DNA from: an uncultured Treponema sp. | Lineage (GTDB): Bacteria; Spirochaetota; Spirochaetia; Treponematales; Treponemataceae | Assembly (NCBI GenBank): GCA_946535985.1 | Contig: CAMNDY010000006.1 | Coordinates: 1-64,000, forward strand | Length of the DNA stretch: 64,000 nt | Direction of reading: 5' to 3' | Shown here: positions 44,824-53,525 of the stretch, piece after piece | Numbering within the stretch: position 1 is the first letter of the stretch | Layout: each line of letters starts with the position of its first letter | Program-made: the position numbers and the translations under genes | Notes under the pieces: model-generated | What the model was told of the DNA's origin: nothing | Database searches by the model: none | What the model saw: only the letters and a program-made list of their open reading frames with translations

Positions 44824-47208
44824 TTAATAGTGAAACATTAATGCTTTTCTTGCTACGTTTTCATATCCATGTTCTTCAGCTTTCTTATACCATTTTGTTG
44901 CCTCTTTGTAGCTTTTCTCTACACCATCCCCATTGCGATACATGCGTATTAGCTCTATTAAAGCTTTTTTATCTCCTTGTTCTGCTTTCTCAATCAATTC
45001 TTTTAAAACATCGTTTTTATTTGATTTTACAGTATTGCTATTGTTCTGAGTAACATCTTTTGGGGTGTTGTTGTTATTTGTTAAATTGTATTGTGCAGAT
45101 GTTAAATAATGTTGAGCGATTCCGTTTCCTTGCTCTGCAGCCTTTTTTAACCATTTGATAGCTTTACTGATATCCTGTATTACACCTAGCCCTTGGTAAT
45201 ACATATTTCCTAAATGGCATTGTGCAGTAGCAAATCCTTGTTCAGCAGCCTTTGTGTACCATTCTACAGCCTTGCTGTAATCCTGTGTTACACCATTACC
45301 AAATTGATACATATATCCTAAAGTATCCTGTGCATCTGCATCTCCTTGTTCAGCTGCTTTAGAATACCATCTTATTGCTTTAGAATACCATTCATTTGAT
45401 TTTGCAGAATCTTTCTTAAGTCCAAAACCTCCTTCTTTGTAAAGAGATCCTAAATGACTGGCGTAATTAGCTGCCATATCACCATTTGGTTGATTTTCAA
45501 AAGCTTTTGTGTACCATTCTACAGCCTTACTGTAATCCTGTGCTACACCATCACCAATTTTGTACATATGTCCCAAAATACTCGGTGCTTTCGCATCTCC
45601 TTGTTCAGCTATTTTAGAATACCATCTTATTGCTTTAGAATACCATTCATTTGATTTTGCAGAATCTTTTTTAAGTCCAAAACCTCCTTCGTTGTAAATA
45701 GCTCCTAGATGGGCTGCACAAGCAGCAGCCATACCTTCATCTGGTTTATTTTCCAAGGCCTTTATATACCATTTTTCTGCTTTTCCATAATTTCTTTTTA
45801 CATTTTGCCCATATCGATACCATTCTCCAAGATTTACCGAAGCTTCAACATCACCCTGTTCTGCTTTTTTTATCAACTGGTTTATAACGACGCTATTATC
45901 CGCAGTTACAGTATTGCTATTATTCTGAGTACCCTCTTTAGTTGTGTTACTGGTATTAGCCTGATTGTTTTGCGCATATGTTAAATTGCTTTTAGCAGTT
46001 TCATTTCCTTGTATTGCAGCTTTATTAAACATTTTTGCAGCGTCATTAATAATTTTCCAGTAAAATCCATTTTGTCTGCAATAATCCTTGGTATAATTTA
46101 CAGTAGGAGAATCAGATTCGTCTTCCATAATAAACTTTGCTTTTTCCTGGTAACTTTTTTCAAGCGGAGTTTCTGCTGTCCCTAAATCTTGTGCTAACTC
46201 CAGAGCATCCTGCAAGAAGGTTTCTACATGAAATTCTTTATACAATCCATATTTAAAGAAAGCCTGAGAACATTTTACCAGAACATTTTCCGGCCATAGC
46301 ATAACCAGTTTATCCAGACGTCGTTCTGCTTCGTCATATTCTTTCTTTCTAAGTGCAATATCAAAAATAGTAAGACATGCACTCAGATTATCAAAAGAAA
46401 GCTGTTTTATTTCATTTTCTGCCTGCGCTTCATCTATATCGGCAAGAATAGGAAAATATAGATTTAAAATATTTTCATCTGTTTTGTGCATTGCATAAAT
46501 AGGTTTAAGCAGATTTATTGCTTCCTGTGATTTGCCTTCATCATAATACAGAGTTTGGGCCTTATTTATATTGATATTTTCAACTGTTGTATATTTTGCA
46601 TTATTGGATGAAGAAGACTCCTTTGTTATGGAAGCTTCAATTTCTTTTATCTTATCATCAGAAAGTCCAAGTTTGTGCTGAAGATTTATAAGTTCACGAC
46701 GTTCAGAAAGGTCAATTCGTTTGTCTGAATAAAAATTTTGAAATGTTTCTTTGTATTGATTTATTTTGCTGCTTTCTGATTGATTTATGCAGAATTTACA
46801 GCGTCCGTTCTGAATATCATAACAACTTGCACAAGTGAATTGTCCACATACAGGGCAGTCAAAGCCATCAATCCGCATTACGATACGGCCACAAACATGG
46901 CACTTTGCTGTTTTTTTTGTCTCATCCTCATTTTTAATAATTGTGGCATTTCCAGCTATATGAGTCTCTTCATTCGAACCAATTACATCACCTGCAATTA
47001 CATTCTTGTCTCCCATAGAAATACCTGCCGATTTAGCAGCTCCATTTCCACCAAAACTGAATCCGCATTCACCGCAGAATTTCATTGTAAGAGGCCAGTC
47101 TTTGTTACAATGCGGACAATGATTCATCGGTTCTGGTAGTTTTGTTCCACAGTTTCCGCAGAATTTCATTCCCTCTGGATTTTCTTCACCACAATTTGGA
47201 CATTTCAT
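44824..47208 (-). CDS. Zinc-ribbon protein with Sel1-like repeats
   Basis: 794 residues. The first 78 residues are identical to those of the downstream paralogue, then a related RING-like cysteine cluster (CHVCGRIVMRIDGFDCPVCG) and a helical stretch (KRIDLSERRELINLQHKLGL). TPR-like helices follow to ~390. From ~440 to the end there are several Sel1-type repeats (AEQGDADAQDTLGYMYQFGNG, A-x2-W-Y-x-KAAEQG pattern), interrupted by Asn/Thr-rich linkers. Two repeats share an exact internal duplication. Sel1 arrays are protein-interaction scaffolds. Divergently oriented to the caspase-like/SPFH genes, 173 bp away. Confidence 0.88.
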   Translation of the reverse strand: MKCPNCGEENPEGMKFCGNCGTKLPEPMNHCPHCNKDWPLTMKFCGECGFSFGGNGAAKSAGISMGDKNVIAGDVIGSNEETHIAGNATIIKNEDETKKTAKCHVCGRIVMRIDGFDCPVCGQFTCASCYDIQNGRCKFCINQSESSKINQYKETFQNFYSDKRIDLSERRELINLQHKLGLSDDKIKEIEASITKESSSSNNAKYTTVENININKAQTLYYDEGKSQEAINLLKPIYAMHKTDENILNLYFPILADIDEAQAENEIKQLSFDNLSACLTIFDIALRKKEYDEAERRLDKLVMLWPENVLVKCSQAFFKYGLYKEFHVETFLQDALELAQDLGTAETPLEKSYQEKAKFIMEDESDSPTVNYTKDYCRQNGFYWKIINDAAKMFNKAAIQGNETAKSNLTYAQNNQANTSNTTKEGTQNNSNTVTADNSVVINQLIKKAEQGDVEASVNLGEWYRYGQNVKRNYGKAEKWYIKALENKPDEGMAAACAAHLGAIYNEGGFGLKKDSAKSNEWYSKAIRWYSKIAEQGDAKAPSILGHMYKIGDGVAQDYSKAVEWYTKAFENQPNGDMAANYASHLGSLYKEGGFGLKKDSAKSNEWYSKAIRWYSKAAEQGDADAQDTLGYMYQFGNGVTQDYSKAVEWYTKAAEQGFATAQCHLGNMYYQGLGVIQDISKAIKWLKKAAEQGNGIAQHYLTSAQYNLTNNNNTPKDVTQNNSNTVKSNKNDVLKELIEKAEQGDKKALIELIRMYRNGDGVEKSYKEATKWYKKAEEHGYENVARKALMFHY
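46975..47208 (-). repeat. Direct repeat: zinc-ribbon coding segment, copy 2
   Basis: Pairs with 44481-44714 (about 97% identical, differences synonymous). Confidence 0.9.
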
Positions 47209-47381
47209 ATTTACAGGCTCCTGTTTATCATTCTCTTATTTTTTTTAATAGTCTATTTAATCAATTATAAATCCACATTTTCAATTTAACTATGTAGTTG
47301 CACTCAAAAAATATTGAGTGGCATTCAATGTTTTTATGAAATTTTGTATGAGATAATATTTTTATATAAATGGAGATTTTT
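47209..47381. promoter_or_regulatory. Divergent promoter region of the zinc-ribbon cluster
   Basis: AT-rich 173 bp between divergent genes. Holds CACTCAAAAAATATTGAGTG (47302-47321), an inverted repeat with 8-bp arms, and GAGATAATATTTTTATATAA before the rightward gene. A shared operator controlling both directions is plausible. Confidence 0.5.
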
Positions 47382-47711
47382 ATGGAAAATCTGACTGGAA
47401 AAATTGAATTTATGCTTTTTGCGGAAGGTACTAAAAGTGAATCTTTGCAGCCTTTTCTTATAGATAAGAATGGAAAAAAAATACGTATTTACAAAAAAAA
47501 CGACAATCCATTTATGAATAATTATTTTACTGCTTTTGAAGGAAAGTCGGTTTGTATTTCTGGAGAGTATTCTAATGAAATATTTATTGTTGACTCAATA
47601 ACAGATGATATAGTTGGCTCGGCAATTGATGAACCACAAACAGATGAAGTAGAGGCAGTTGATTCTGAAATAGTGTCTTCATCGGATCCTGAAAATTCTT
47701 CAGATGAATAA
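47382..47711 (+). CDS. Small hypothetical protein, first gene of the rightward zinc-ribbon operon
   Basis: 109 residues from ATG 47382 (GGAG upstream). The N-terminal ~70 residues look like a small beta-barrel (LTGKIEFMLFAEGTKSES, KIRIYKKNDNPF, GKSVCISGEYSNEIFIV), OB-fold-like in strand pattern; the tail is acidic and Ser-rich. No known family. The next gene starts 25 bp downstream. Confidence 0.65.
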   Translation: MENLTGKIEFMLFAEGTKSESLQPFLIDKNGKKIRIYKKNDNPFMNNYFTAFEGKSVCISGEYSNEIFIVDSITDDIVGSAIDEPQTDEVEAVDSEIVSSSDPENSSDE

Positions 47712-47736
47712 GAAAATATTGAACAGGGAGAATAAT

Positions 47737-49230
47737 ATGAACTTTTGTGAAGACTGTGGTGCTCCTCTTTCCCCAGGAGTAAGATTTTGTGAAAATTGCG
47801 GGGCAAAAATTTCTGATGCTTCGTTAACTGCTGCTGGGAAAAATGATGTAGTTGCAGAGAATCTTGAAGGCGGAGTTTTATACACGAACTTGCAGTTGCT
47901 TTCTTCTGCTCTTGGAACATCGACAGAAACTATTCTTATGGTAATAAACAATTTTATTGATTTAAGAAAAGCCGACGGAATTGGGTATGAACTTTTTGAT
48001 ATTTCTGGCAAAGTTTCTGACAATAATTCTTTGCAGGAGCATATTAATCTGGTAAAGTCTGCTGTTTCTCAGGGGCAGCGTTATCTATTTATCCTGGGTG
48101 ATAATAATATTATTCCAACCTGCGTTTGGGAAAATATGGCCAGTGACAGGGAGTCCGATTCTGATGTGTCATCAGATCTTCCATTCGCAACGCTGGATAC
48201 TGACTCACCTTTCAATGGTAAGATATTTAATTTTGATAATTTCCTTTATGTGGGTCGCTTACCTACGGCAGTAATCATGAACTATATGGAAAATATTGCA
48301 GCCTATAAAATGCCTTCTTCCATAAGTTCATTTGCTTTGTCTGCTATGGTCTGGACAATGGAAACAATGGATCTTTATGCTAATGTTCGTAATGATTCTG
48401 ATATTGTGCATGGTCCGGAAATGGAAACTTCTCCACTTTTTGAACTTGGACAGGAACTGTCCTGCATTCCTTCAAATACAAATCTTCTCCTATTTAATCT
48501 ACACGGAAGCAATCAAACTGAATTCTGGTATGGTCAGGAAGAATCTAATTATCCAGAGGCGATGTCGCATGATTCTTTTAATCATCTGACAGAACCCTAT
48601 TTCCTTGCTGTGGAAGCTTGTTACGGAGCAAGATATGAAAATCTTCCCGTTTCGGAAAGTATACTTCTTTCGGCCTTGAACGGAAAATGCCTTTCATTTC
48701 TGGGCTCATCAAGAATTGCTTTTGGAAGACCTATGCCGGAAGGTTGTTGTGCAGATGTAATTTGCGGTGAACACCTTGTAAATCTTTTGCATGGAATGAG
48801 AGCAGGACAGGCATTTAATCTTGCCCGAAAAAAATTAATGGAAGACTCAAGTCCTGAAGAAATTAAGACACTTGCGGAGTTTTCTTTGTATGGAGATCCA
48901 AGTCTTTCAATTACTCAAAATACAGAAAAATCATTACCTGTTCAAAACAGAAAACGTGTTACAGGATTAGTTGGAACTCTGCCTGATGTTCGAAGGGCAG
49001 TCAGGTTAGAACTTGTAAATGTTGAAGCAAAAATTGCAGATGTCGCAGCAAATTTTATAAAAACATACCCATGGATGGATGGTATAAAACCAAAGTTCTA
49101 CAAGAATGTTGCCTCTGCATGCAGCGATATAAATGCAGTTTTTTCTAAGCAGACTAAACTGGGGCCACAAATTGTTTCTGTCACAATCAGCAAAGACGGA
49201 AATATTCAAAAATTTATGGAAACAAAATAA
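47737..49230 (+). CDS. Zinc-ribbon, caspase-fold (C25/gingipain-like) protease
   Basis: 497 residues from ATG 47737 (AGGGAG upstream). Starts with a zinc ribbon FCEDCGAPLSPGVRFCENCG. The main domain has the clan CD layout: YLFILGDNNIIP, the DLPFATLD and LYVGRLPTA region as in C25 peptidases, the catalytic His in LLLFNLHGSNQ near residue 255, and the catalytic Cys in LAVEACYGARYE near 292. No signal peptide, unlike secreted gingipains, so it acts in the cytosol like CHAT-type effectors. A helical C-terminus follows the domain. Target unknown; its zinc ribbon ties it to the neighbouring zinc-ribbon proteins. Confidence 0.8.
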   Translation: MNFCEDCGAPLSPGVRFCENCGAKISDASLTAAGKNDVVAENLEGGVLYTNLQLLSSALGTSTETILMVINNFIDLRKADGIGYELFDISGKVSDNNSLQEHINLVKSAVSQGQRYLFILGDNNIIPTCVWENMASDRESDSDVSSDLPFATLDTDSPFNGKIFNFDNFLYVGRLPTAVIMNYMENIAAYKMPSSISSFALSAMVWTMETMDLYANVRNDSDIVHGPEMETSPLFELGQELSCIPSNTNLLLFNLHGSNQTEFWYGQEESNYPEAMSHDSFNHLTEPYFLAVEACYGARYENLPVSESILLSALNGKCLSFLGSSRIAFGRPMPEGCCADVICGEHLVNLLHGMRAGQAFNLARKKLMEDSSPEEIKTLAEFSLYGDPSLSITQNTEKSLPVQNRKRVTGLVGTLPDVRRAVRLELVNVEAKIADVAANFIKTYPWMDGIKPKFYKNVASACSDINAVFSKQTKLGPQIVSVTISKDGNIQKFMETK

Positions 49231-49257
49231 AACAAAATAAAAATTAGGAGATTAATT

Positions 49258-51318
49258 ATGACATGTCCAAAATGCGGTAAAGAAATTCCAGAAGGAAAAA
49301 AGTTTTGTGGAAATTGCGGTACAAAGATTGATACCTCTACCACAACAGATAGCAATATTTTAATTTGTGCTTCATGCGGTGCACCATTAACTCCGGGTAA
49401 AAAATTCTGCGGAAAATGTGGAGCTCCAGTTACAAATGCTTCTAATAATGCTTCCAGCCAGGCAGAAGTTGCTCTTCATGCTGGTTTTGCACATTGGAAT
49501 ATTCTTCCAGGTCAGCTTGCGGCAAAATTTGATGAAACCGATTTGGAAGGCTACAAGGATATAAAAGGACTTGTAATTCAAGATGGAATAAAAGCTCTCT
49601 TCTTTGCAGATGGAAAACTTGCAGGTGAACTACAGGGTGGTAAGTATCCGTTTAAAGATATGGGTATTCAAACAGAAGGAGCTGTTCGAGGTTTCTTCAG
49701 ACGACTTGCAAACTTCTTTAAGGGTAAAACTAGTAGTATTCTTGATTCCGCCGCTTCTGTCATTGTTGTACTGCTCCGGGATGCAGAATTCCCGCTTATC
49801 TTTATGGAAAATGATATTCCAACTGCAGGTCTAAGGACTTCGGTTGCCATGCATGGAACTGCAAAGATTACAAATGTTCTGGAATTCTATCATAATCAGT
49901 TGTTGGACCGTAAAATGGTAACTTTCCAGGATTTTGCTACTGCACTTGAACCTATGGTTCATACTCTTTTGAGCGAAAAACTTGCTGGAATTGATGCTGA
50001 TTCTGTTACAACAGATATAACTCTGCGTTCGACAATTACAGAAGCAATGAAAGAGGGAATTTCTTCTGTATATTCATACATTTCGTTTGAAAAAATTCTT
50101 AGGCTTACTGCAACAAACACAGAACTTGAAGCTATCAGACAGATGCGAGAAGAACTGTATCTTAGCGAAAAGGAACTGATTGAACTTAGTCGACGTAATA
50201 ATTTTCTTAACCGTTTGAATGATGAAAAGAACCAGCAGCTTTTACAGGAAGCACAGTCTGCTGCTGATTTTGCTGCAGCTATGCAGAAGATTGACCAGCA
50301 GAATGAACTTACAGAAGATGAAAAAGCAAAATTTGCCGATATGCTTTACTGGCAGCGAAAGCTTAGGGAAGCAACATCTCGAGATGAAGGCGAAGCTGCT
50401 CTTAATAAACTGGAACAAAACGCTCTTCTTCGTGAGGAAGAAATTAGTGTTCTTAAGGCAGATATTGAACAACGTGCAAAATTAAAGAATCTTACAGATG
50501 GTCAGGCTCTTGCTATGCTCACCTTGCAGAATGAAATTGCACTTGATGAGCAGAAATTACAGTGGGAACTTCAGATTGGTAATAAACGCTTTGAAAATCA
50601 AATGGATCGACAGCGTAAGCAGGATGAATATGCCGATGAACGTCGCCGTCGTGAAATGGATTTGGACAAAGAAGAGCAGATGAACCAGCTAGATCTTTTG
50701 CGACAGGCACAGGCTCTTCGTGCAGAGCGTGAAGATGCAGAGCACAGACGTAAGATAGAGGAAGAAAAACTTCACATCGATGCAGAGCTGGAAAAAGAAA
50801 AACTGCAATCAAGTACAGAACTTGAGAAAAATCGTATTTATGCTAACATGACTGCAGAACAGATTATGGCTGCAAATCCAAATATCAGTGAACATGCAGC
50901 TGCCGCTCTTGCAGAAAAGTTTAAAGGTGAAAATGCCGCAGCTTATGTTGAAATGGCAAATAAGCATAGCGAAGATATTGAACGCATCATGAGTCAGAAT
51001 GCCGAACAGCAGAATCAGACAATGCAGCAGATGATGCAGATGATGGGACAGATGTTTGGAGCTCAGAATGCACGAAAGGATGCAGAATTAGAAGCCGTTC
51101 GCAAGGATGCAGATCATCATCAGGACAGAATGGAAAAAATCATTACATCAACTTCTAATGCAGCTTATGGTGCCGCTGGAAAAATTTATGCTGCAAAACC
51201 AGAAAGGCCGGAGCAGCCACGACAAAACAGCAGAAAAGATATAACACAATGCCCATCGTGTGGCGCTCCAATTGAAGAGGGCGAAAGCTTCTGTGGTGAA
51301 TGTGGGGCAGCACTTTAA
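49258..51318 (+). CDS. SPFH-domain coiled-coil protein with zinc ribbons at both ends
   Basis: 686 residues. Two N-terminal zinc ribbons (CPKCGKEIPEGKKFCGNCG, CASCGAPLTPGKKFCGKCG), then an SPFH/band-7-like domain (~80-300, including VVLLRDAEFPLIF and ISFEKILRL). A very long charged coiled coil follows (~300-560, e.g. RRRREMDLDKEEQMNQLDLL), then a Met/Gln-rich stretch QQMMQMMGQMFG. The protein ends with a last zinc ribbon CPSCGAPIEEGESFCGECG. SPFH proteins build large membrane or cytosolic cages, so it is a likely scaffold for the protease. The stop overlaps the regulator start (TAATG). Confidence 0.82.
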   Translation: MTCPKCGKEIPEGKKFCGNCGTKIDTSTTTDSNILICASCGAPLTPGKKFCGKCGAPVTNASNNASSQAEVALHAGFAHWNILPGQLAAKFDETDLEGYKDIKGLVIQDGIKALFFADGKLAGELQGGKYPFKDMGIQTEGAVRGFFRRLANFFKGKTSSILDSAASVIVVLLRDAEFPLIFMENDIPTAGLRTSVAMHGTAKITNVLEFYHNQLLDRKMVTFQDFATALEPMVHTLLSEKLAGIDADSVTTDITLRSTITEAMKEGISSVYSYISFEKILRLTATNTELEAIRQMREELYLSEKELIELSRRNNFLNRLNDEKNQQLLQEAQSAADFAAAMQKIDQQNELTEDEKAKFADMLYWQRKLREATSRDEGEAALNKLEQNALLREEEISVLKADIEQRAKLKNLTDGQALAMLTLQNEIALDEQKLQWELQIGNKRFENQMDRQRKQDEYADERRRREMDLDKEEQMNQLDLLRQAQALRAEREDAEHRRKIEEEKLHIDAELEKEKLQSSTELEKNRIYANMTAEQIMAANPNISEHAAAALAEKFKGENAAAYVEMANKHSEDIERIMSQNAEQQNQTMQQMMQMMGQMFGAQNARKDAELEAVRKDADHHQDRMEKIITSTSNAAYGAAGKIYAAKPERPEQPRQNSRKDITQCPSCGAPIEEGESFCGECGAAL

Positions 51319-51944
51319 TGCAAACTACAATTGATTTGCATCTGATTACAACTAATGTAATGGAAGGCACAGGTTTTAAAATTTTCCTCGAACAGAATAG
51401 GCCTGACTACAACGTATCATTAATGATATTACCTATGAATAGTTCTTTGGGAAATCTGAAACTTTCAAAGTTAAAAGAGAACTCTGTTATTTTTATTGAT
51501 ACAGATTCTTTCGAAAATGAAAACCTGCTGTCCTTCCTGAAGCAAATCATGTTTACGTATAAGTGTAAATGTATTTTACATTCAAAACTTTCTACACCCG
51601 GACTTTTAATGAAGGCAAGAGAACTTTTTGTTGATGGATATATCATAAAAAGTTCACCTATCTCTTGTATTCTTAATTGTCTGGATGTAATTAAGTTAGG
51701 CGGTACATATTATGATTCCAGGTTTTATGATTTATTAAAATCTGTAATGATTTTTGAAAAAGACTTATCATTAACCGAGAGAAAACTTCTGCATGAGGTT
51801 CTTTTGTTCAGTAATCGAACAATAAAAGATTTGGCAGGCGTTCTGAATATTTCTAAACACACTGTAGAAGTTCATCTCTCGAATCTTTATAAAAAAGCAC
51901 ATGTTAATGGCTACACCGAACTTGTGTCCTGTTTTTCACTTTGA
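51318..51944 (+). CDS. LuxR-type regulator with a degenerate receiver
   Basis: 208 residues; ATG 51318 overlaps the SPFH stop. The N-terminal ~130 residues have receiver length, but the acidic pocket normally read as DD is TT (LHLITTN), while the Lys (YIIKSSP) and a possible Asp (FIDTD) remain. The C-terminal HTH is LuxR/NarL-like: LSLTERKLLHEV, TIKDLAGVLNISKHTVEVHL. Probably phosphorylation-independent. Its operon position suggests it controls the zinc-ribbon cluster. Confidence 0.85.
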   Translation: MQTTIDLHLITTNVMEGTGFKIFLEQNRPDYNVSLMILPMNSSLGNLKLSKLKENSVIFIDTDSFENENLLSFLKQIMFTYKCKCILHSKLSTPGLLMKARELFVDGYIIKSSPISCILNCLDVIKLGGTYYDSRFYDLLKSVMIFEKDLSLTERKLLHEVLLFSNRTIKDLAGVLNISKHTVEVHLSNLYKKAHVNGYTELVSCFSL

Positions 51945-51961
51945 CGATTATAATTTTGTTT

Positions 51962-53395
51962 TTATTCTTCCCTAAATAAATCTTTTAGAGTTACTTGAGA
52001 TTGAACAATATTACTGTACATATTTTTCTTTACACCATAAGTTGTTATCATTGTCAGCAATAATGTTTTATTTGTTTTAGTAACTTCTTGGAATCTGTTG
52101 ATTTTTCGTTTTAGATTCAAATCATATTTTTTATCGATTTCATATTCATCATTAGAAAATTTCATTTCACAAACATTGATTATATGATCCCTACGATCTA
52201 AGAGCATATCAATCTGAGCACCTTCATGCTCATCATCTCCATGAACAAACCATGATGATTCTGTTGTAAGTACTCCTGAAATCCCAAGTTTTTGTTTGAT
52301 TTGTTTTAAATGATCTTTACATAATTGTTCAAATGTAAAACCGCTCCAGGCATTTATTGAAGAAGTTCTTGTAGAGTTTGTCCAAAAGTTTTCATCTATA
52401 CCTTTTTGATTTTTGATAAACTTAAAATAAAACATTGTATAATAATCAGAAAGTTGAAATAGATGTTGCTTTTTATTGTTTCCATAAAAATGATACTCCC
52501 GAACAAAACCAGATGAAACCAGATTCGAAAGCATTTCTGTAAGTCTGCCATTTTGTGCAAGATGAGTTTTTTCCGCAATTTCTTTTTTCGAAAGACCTAT
52601 TCGTTTTTCACTTAATGCTTCAACTATTTTTATGTGTGTTTCGCTGTTTGAAAACAGTGTATTATATAAATGGCTAAACTCATCCCATAGAAAGCCATGT
52701 TTTTTGAAAAAGAGATTATCTATGTTCTGATTTAATGAATAATCATTTGTGAGTAAATCCAGATAATATGGAATACCACCCATTATCATATAGCATATAG
52801 CAATGTCATAATCAGCCCAGTCAATATTTTTAGATTTGAGGAATTGTTTTGTCTGATTAAGATTGAAAGGCTCCAGATAAAGTTTACAATTCTGTCTGTT
52901 AAACATACCTCCTTTATTATGGTCTATGTTTTTTACTAACCAGGAAGCTGCTGAACCACATACAATAAAAATAAGATTGTCTTGAGTGCATCCCCAGTCA
53001 TTCCAAAACCATTCAAATGCGGCTAAAAAATCAGATTTCTGAGTATCCATCCATGGCATTTCATCAAAGAAAACGACCATCTTTTTATTTTTAGGTAGTT
53101 TGCCAAGATTATTCCGCAGAACATTAAATGCATCTATCCAATTAGAGGGAATATCAAATTGTGAATTAAAGTAATTTTCCAAAGATTTAGTAAACACTAG
53201 GAGTTGAACTTCTTTTGGTTTATTAAATACTCCGGTAACTTTAAATGCAAATTGTTCATTAAAGAATTGATTTACAAGAAAAGTTTTTCCAACTCTTCGT
53301 CGTCCATAAATAATAATCAACTGTGATTTTTTTGTTTCGAGTGCTTTTTGCAGCCTATCACATTCAAATTCTCGTCCAATTATATTATCCTTCAT
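51962..53395 (-). CDS. AAA ATPase with C-terminal DUF234 nuclease-like domain
   Basis: 477 residues from ATG 53395. A TATAAT 7 nt upstream plus TTGCAT at a 17-bp spacing favours this start over ATG 53416. The ATPase_2/AAA_14 domain has Walker A YGRRRVGKTFL near 30, Walker B VVFFDEMPWMD near 110 and a sensor segment CGSAASWLV. A winged helix (LSKKEIAEKTHLAQNGRLTEML) follows. The DUF234 part ends in GAQIDMLLDRRDHIINVCEMKF, with the D...E-x-K core of a PD-(D/E)XK fold. Role unclear; such genes are frequent in accessory regions. Confidence 0.9.
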   Translation of the reverse strand: MKDNIIGREFECDRLQKALETKKSQLIIIYGRRRVGKTFLVNQFFNEQFAFKVTGVFNKPKEVQLLVFTKSLENYFNSQFDIPSNWIDAFNVLRNNLGKLPKNKKMVVFFDEMPWMDTQKSDFLAAFEWFWNDWGCTQDNLIFIVCGSAASWLVKNIDHNKGGMFNRQNCKLYLEPFNLNQTKQFLKSKNIDWADYDIAICYMIMGGIPYYLDLLTNDYSLNQNIDNLFFKKHGFLWDEFSHLYNTLFSNSETHIKIVEALSEKRIGLSKKEIAEKTHLAQNGRLTEMLSNLVSSGFVREYHFYGNNKKQHLFQLSDYYTMFYFKFIKNQKGIDENFWTNSTRTSSINAWSGFTFEQLCKDHLKQIKQKLGISGVLTTESSWFVHGDDEHEGAQIDMLLDRRDHIINVCEMKFSNDEYEIDKKYDLNLKRKINRFQEVTKTNKTLLLTMITTYGVKKNMYSNIVQSQVTLKDLFREE

Positions 53396-53429
53396 AATGA
53401 TGATTATAAAACACAATTAATTAGAATGC

Positions 53430-53484
53430 AATTATTTTTGGTCTAAAACTCGAATTTTTATGCACATTTAGACCAAAAATAATT
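53430..53484. promoter_or_regulatory. 18-bp perfect inverted repeat upstream of the AAA gene
   Basis: AATTATTTTTGGTCTAAA (53430-53447) and TTTAGACCAAAAATAATT (53467-53484), 19-bp spacer. The left arm touches the -35 TTGCAT (53431-53426 on the minus strand) of the AAA gene promoter. No T tract follows on either strand, so an operator is more likely than a terminator. Confidence 0.75.
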
Positions 53485-53525
53485 ATAGCTAAATTGTTTA
53501 TAACCATACTGGTATTATGTTTGCT

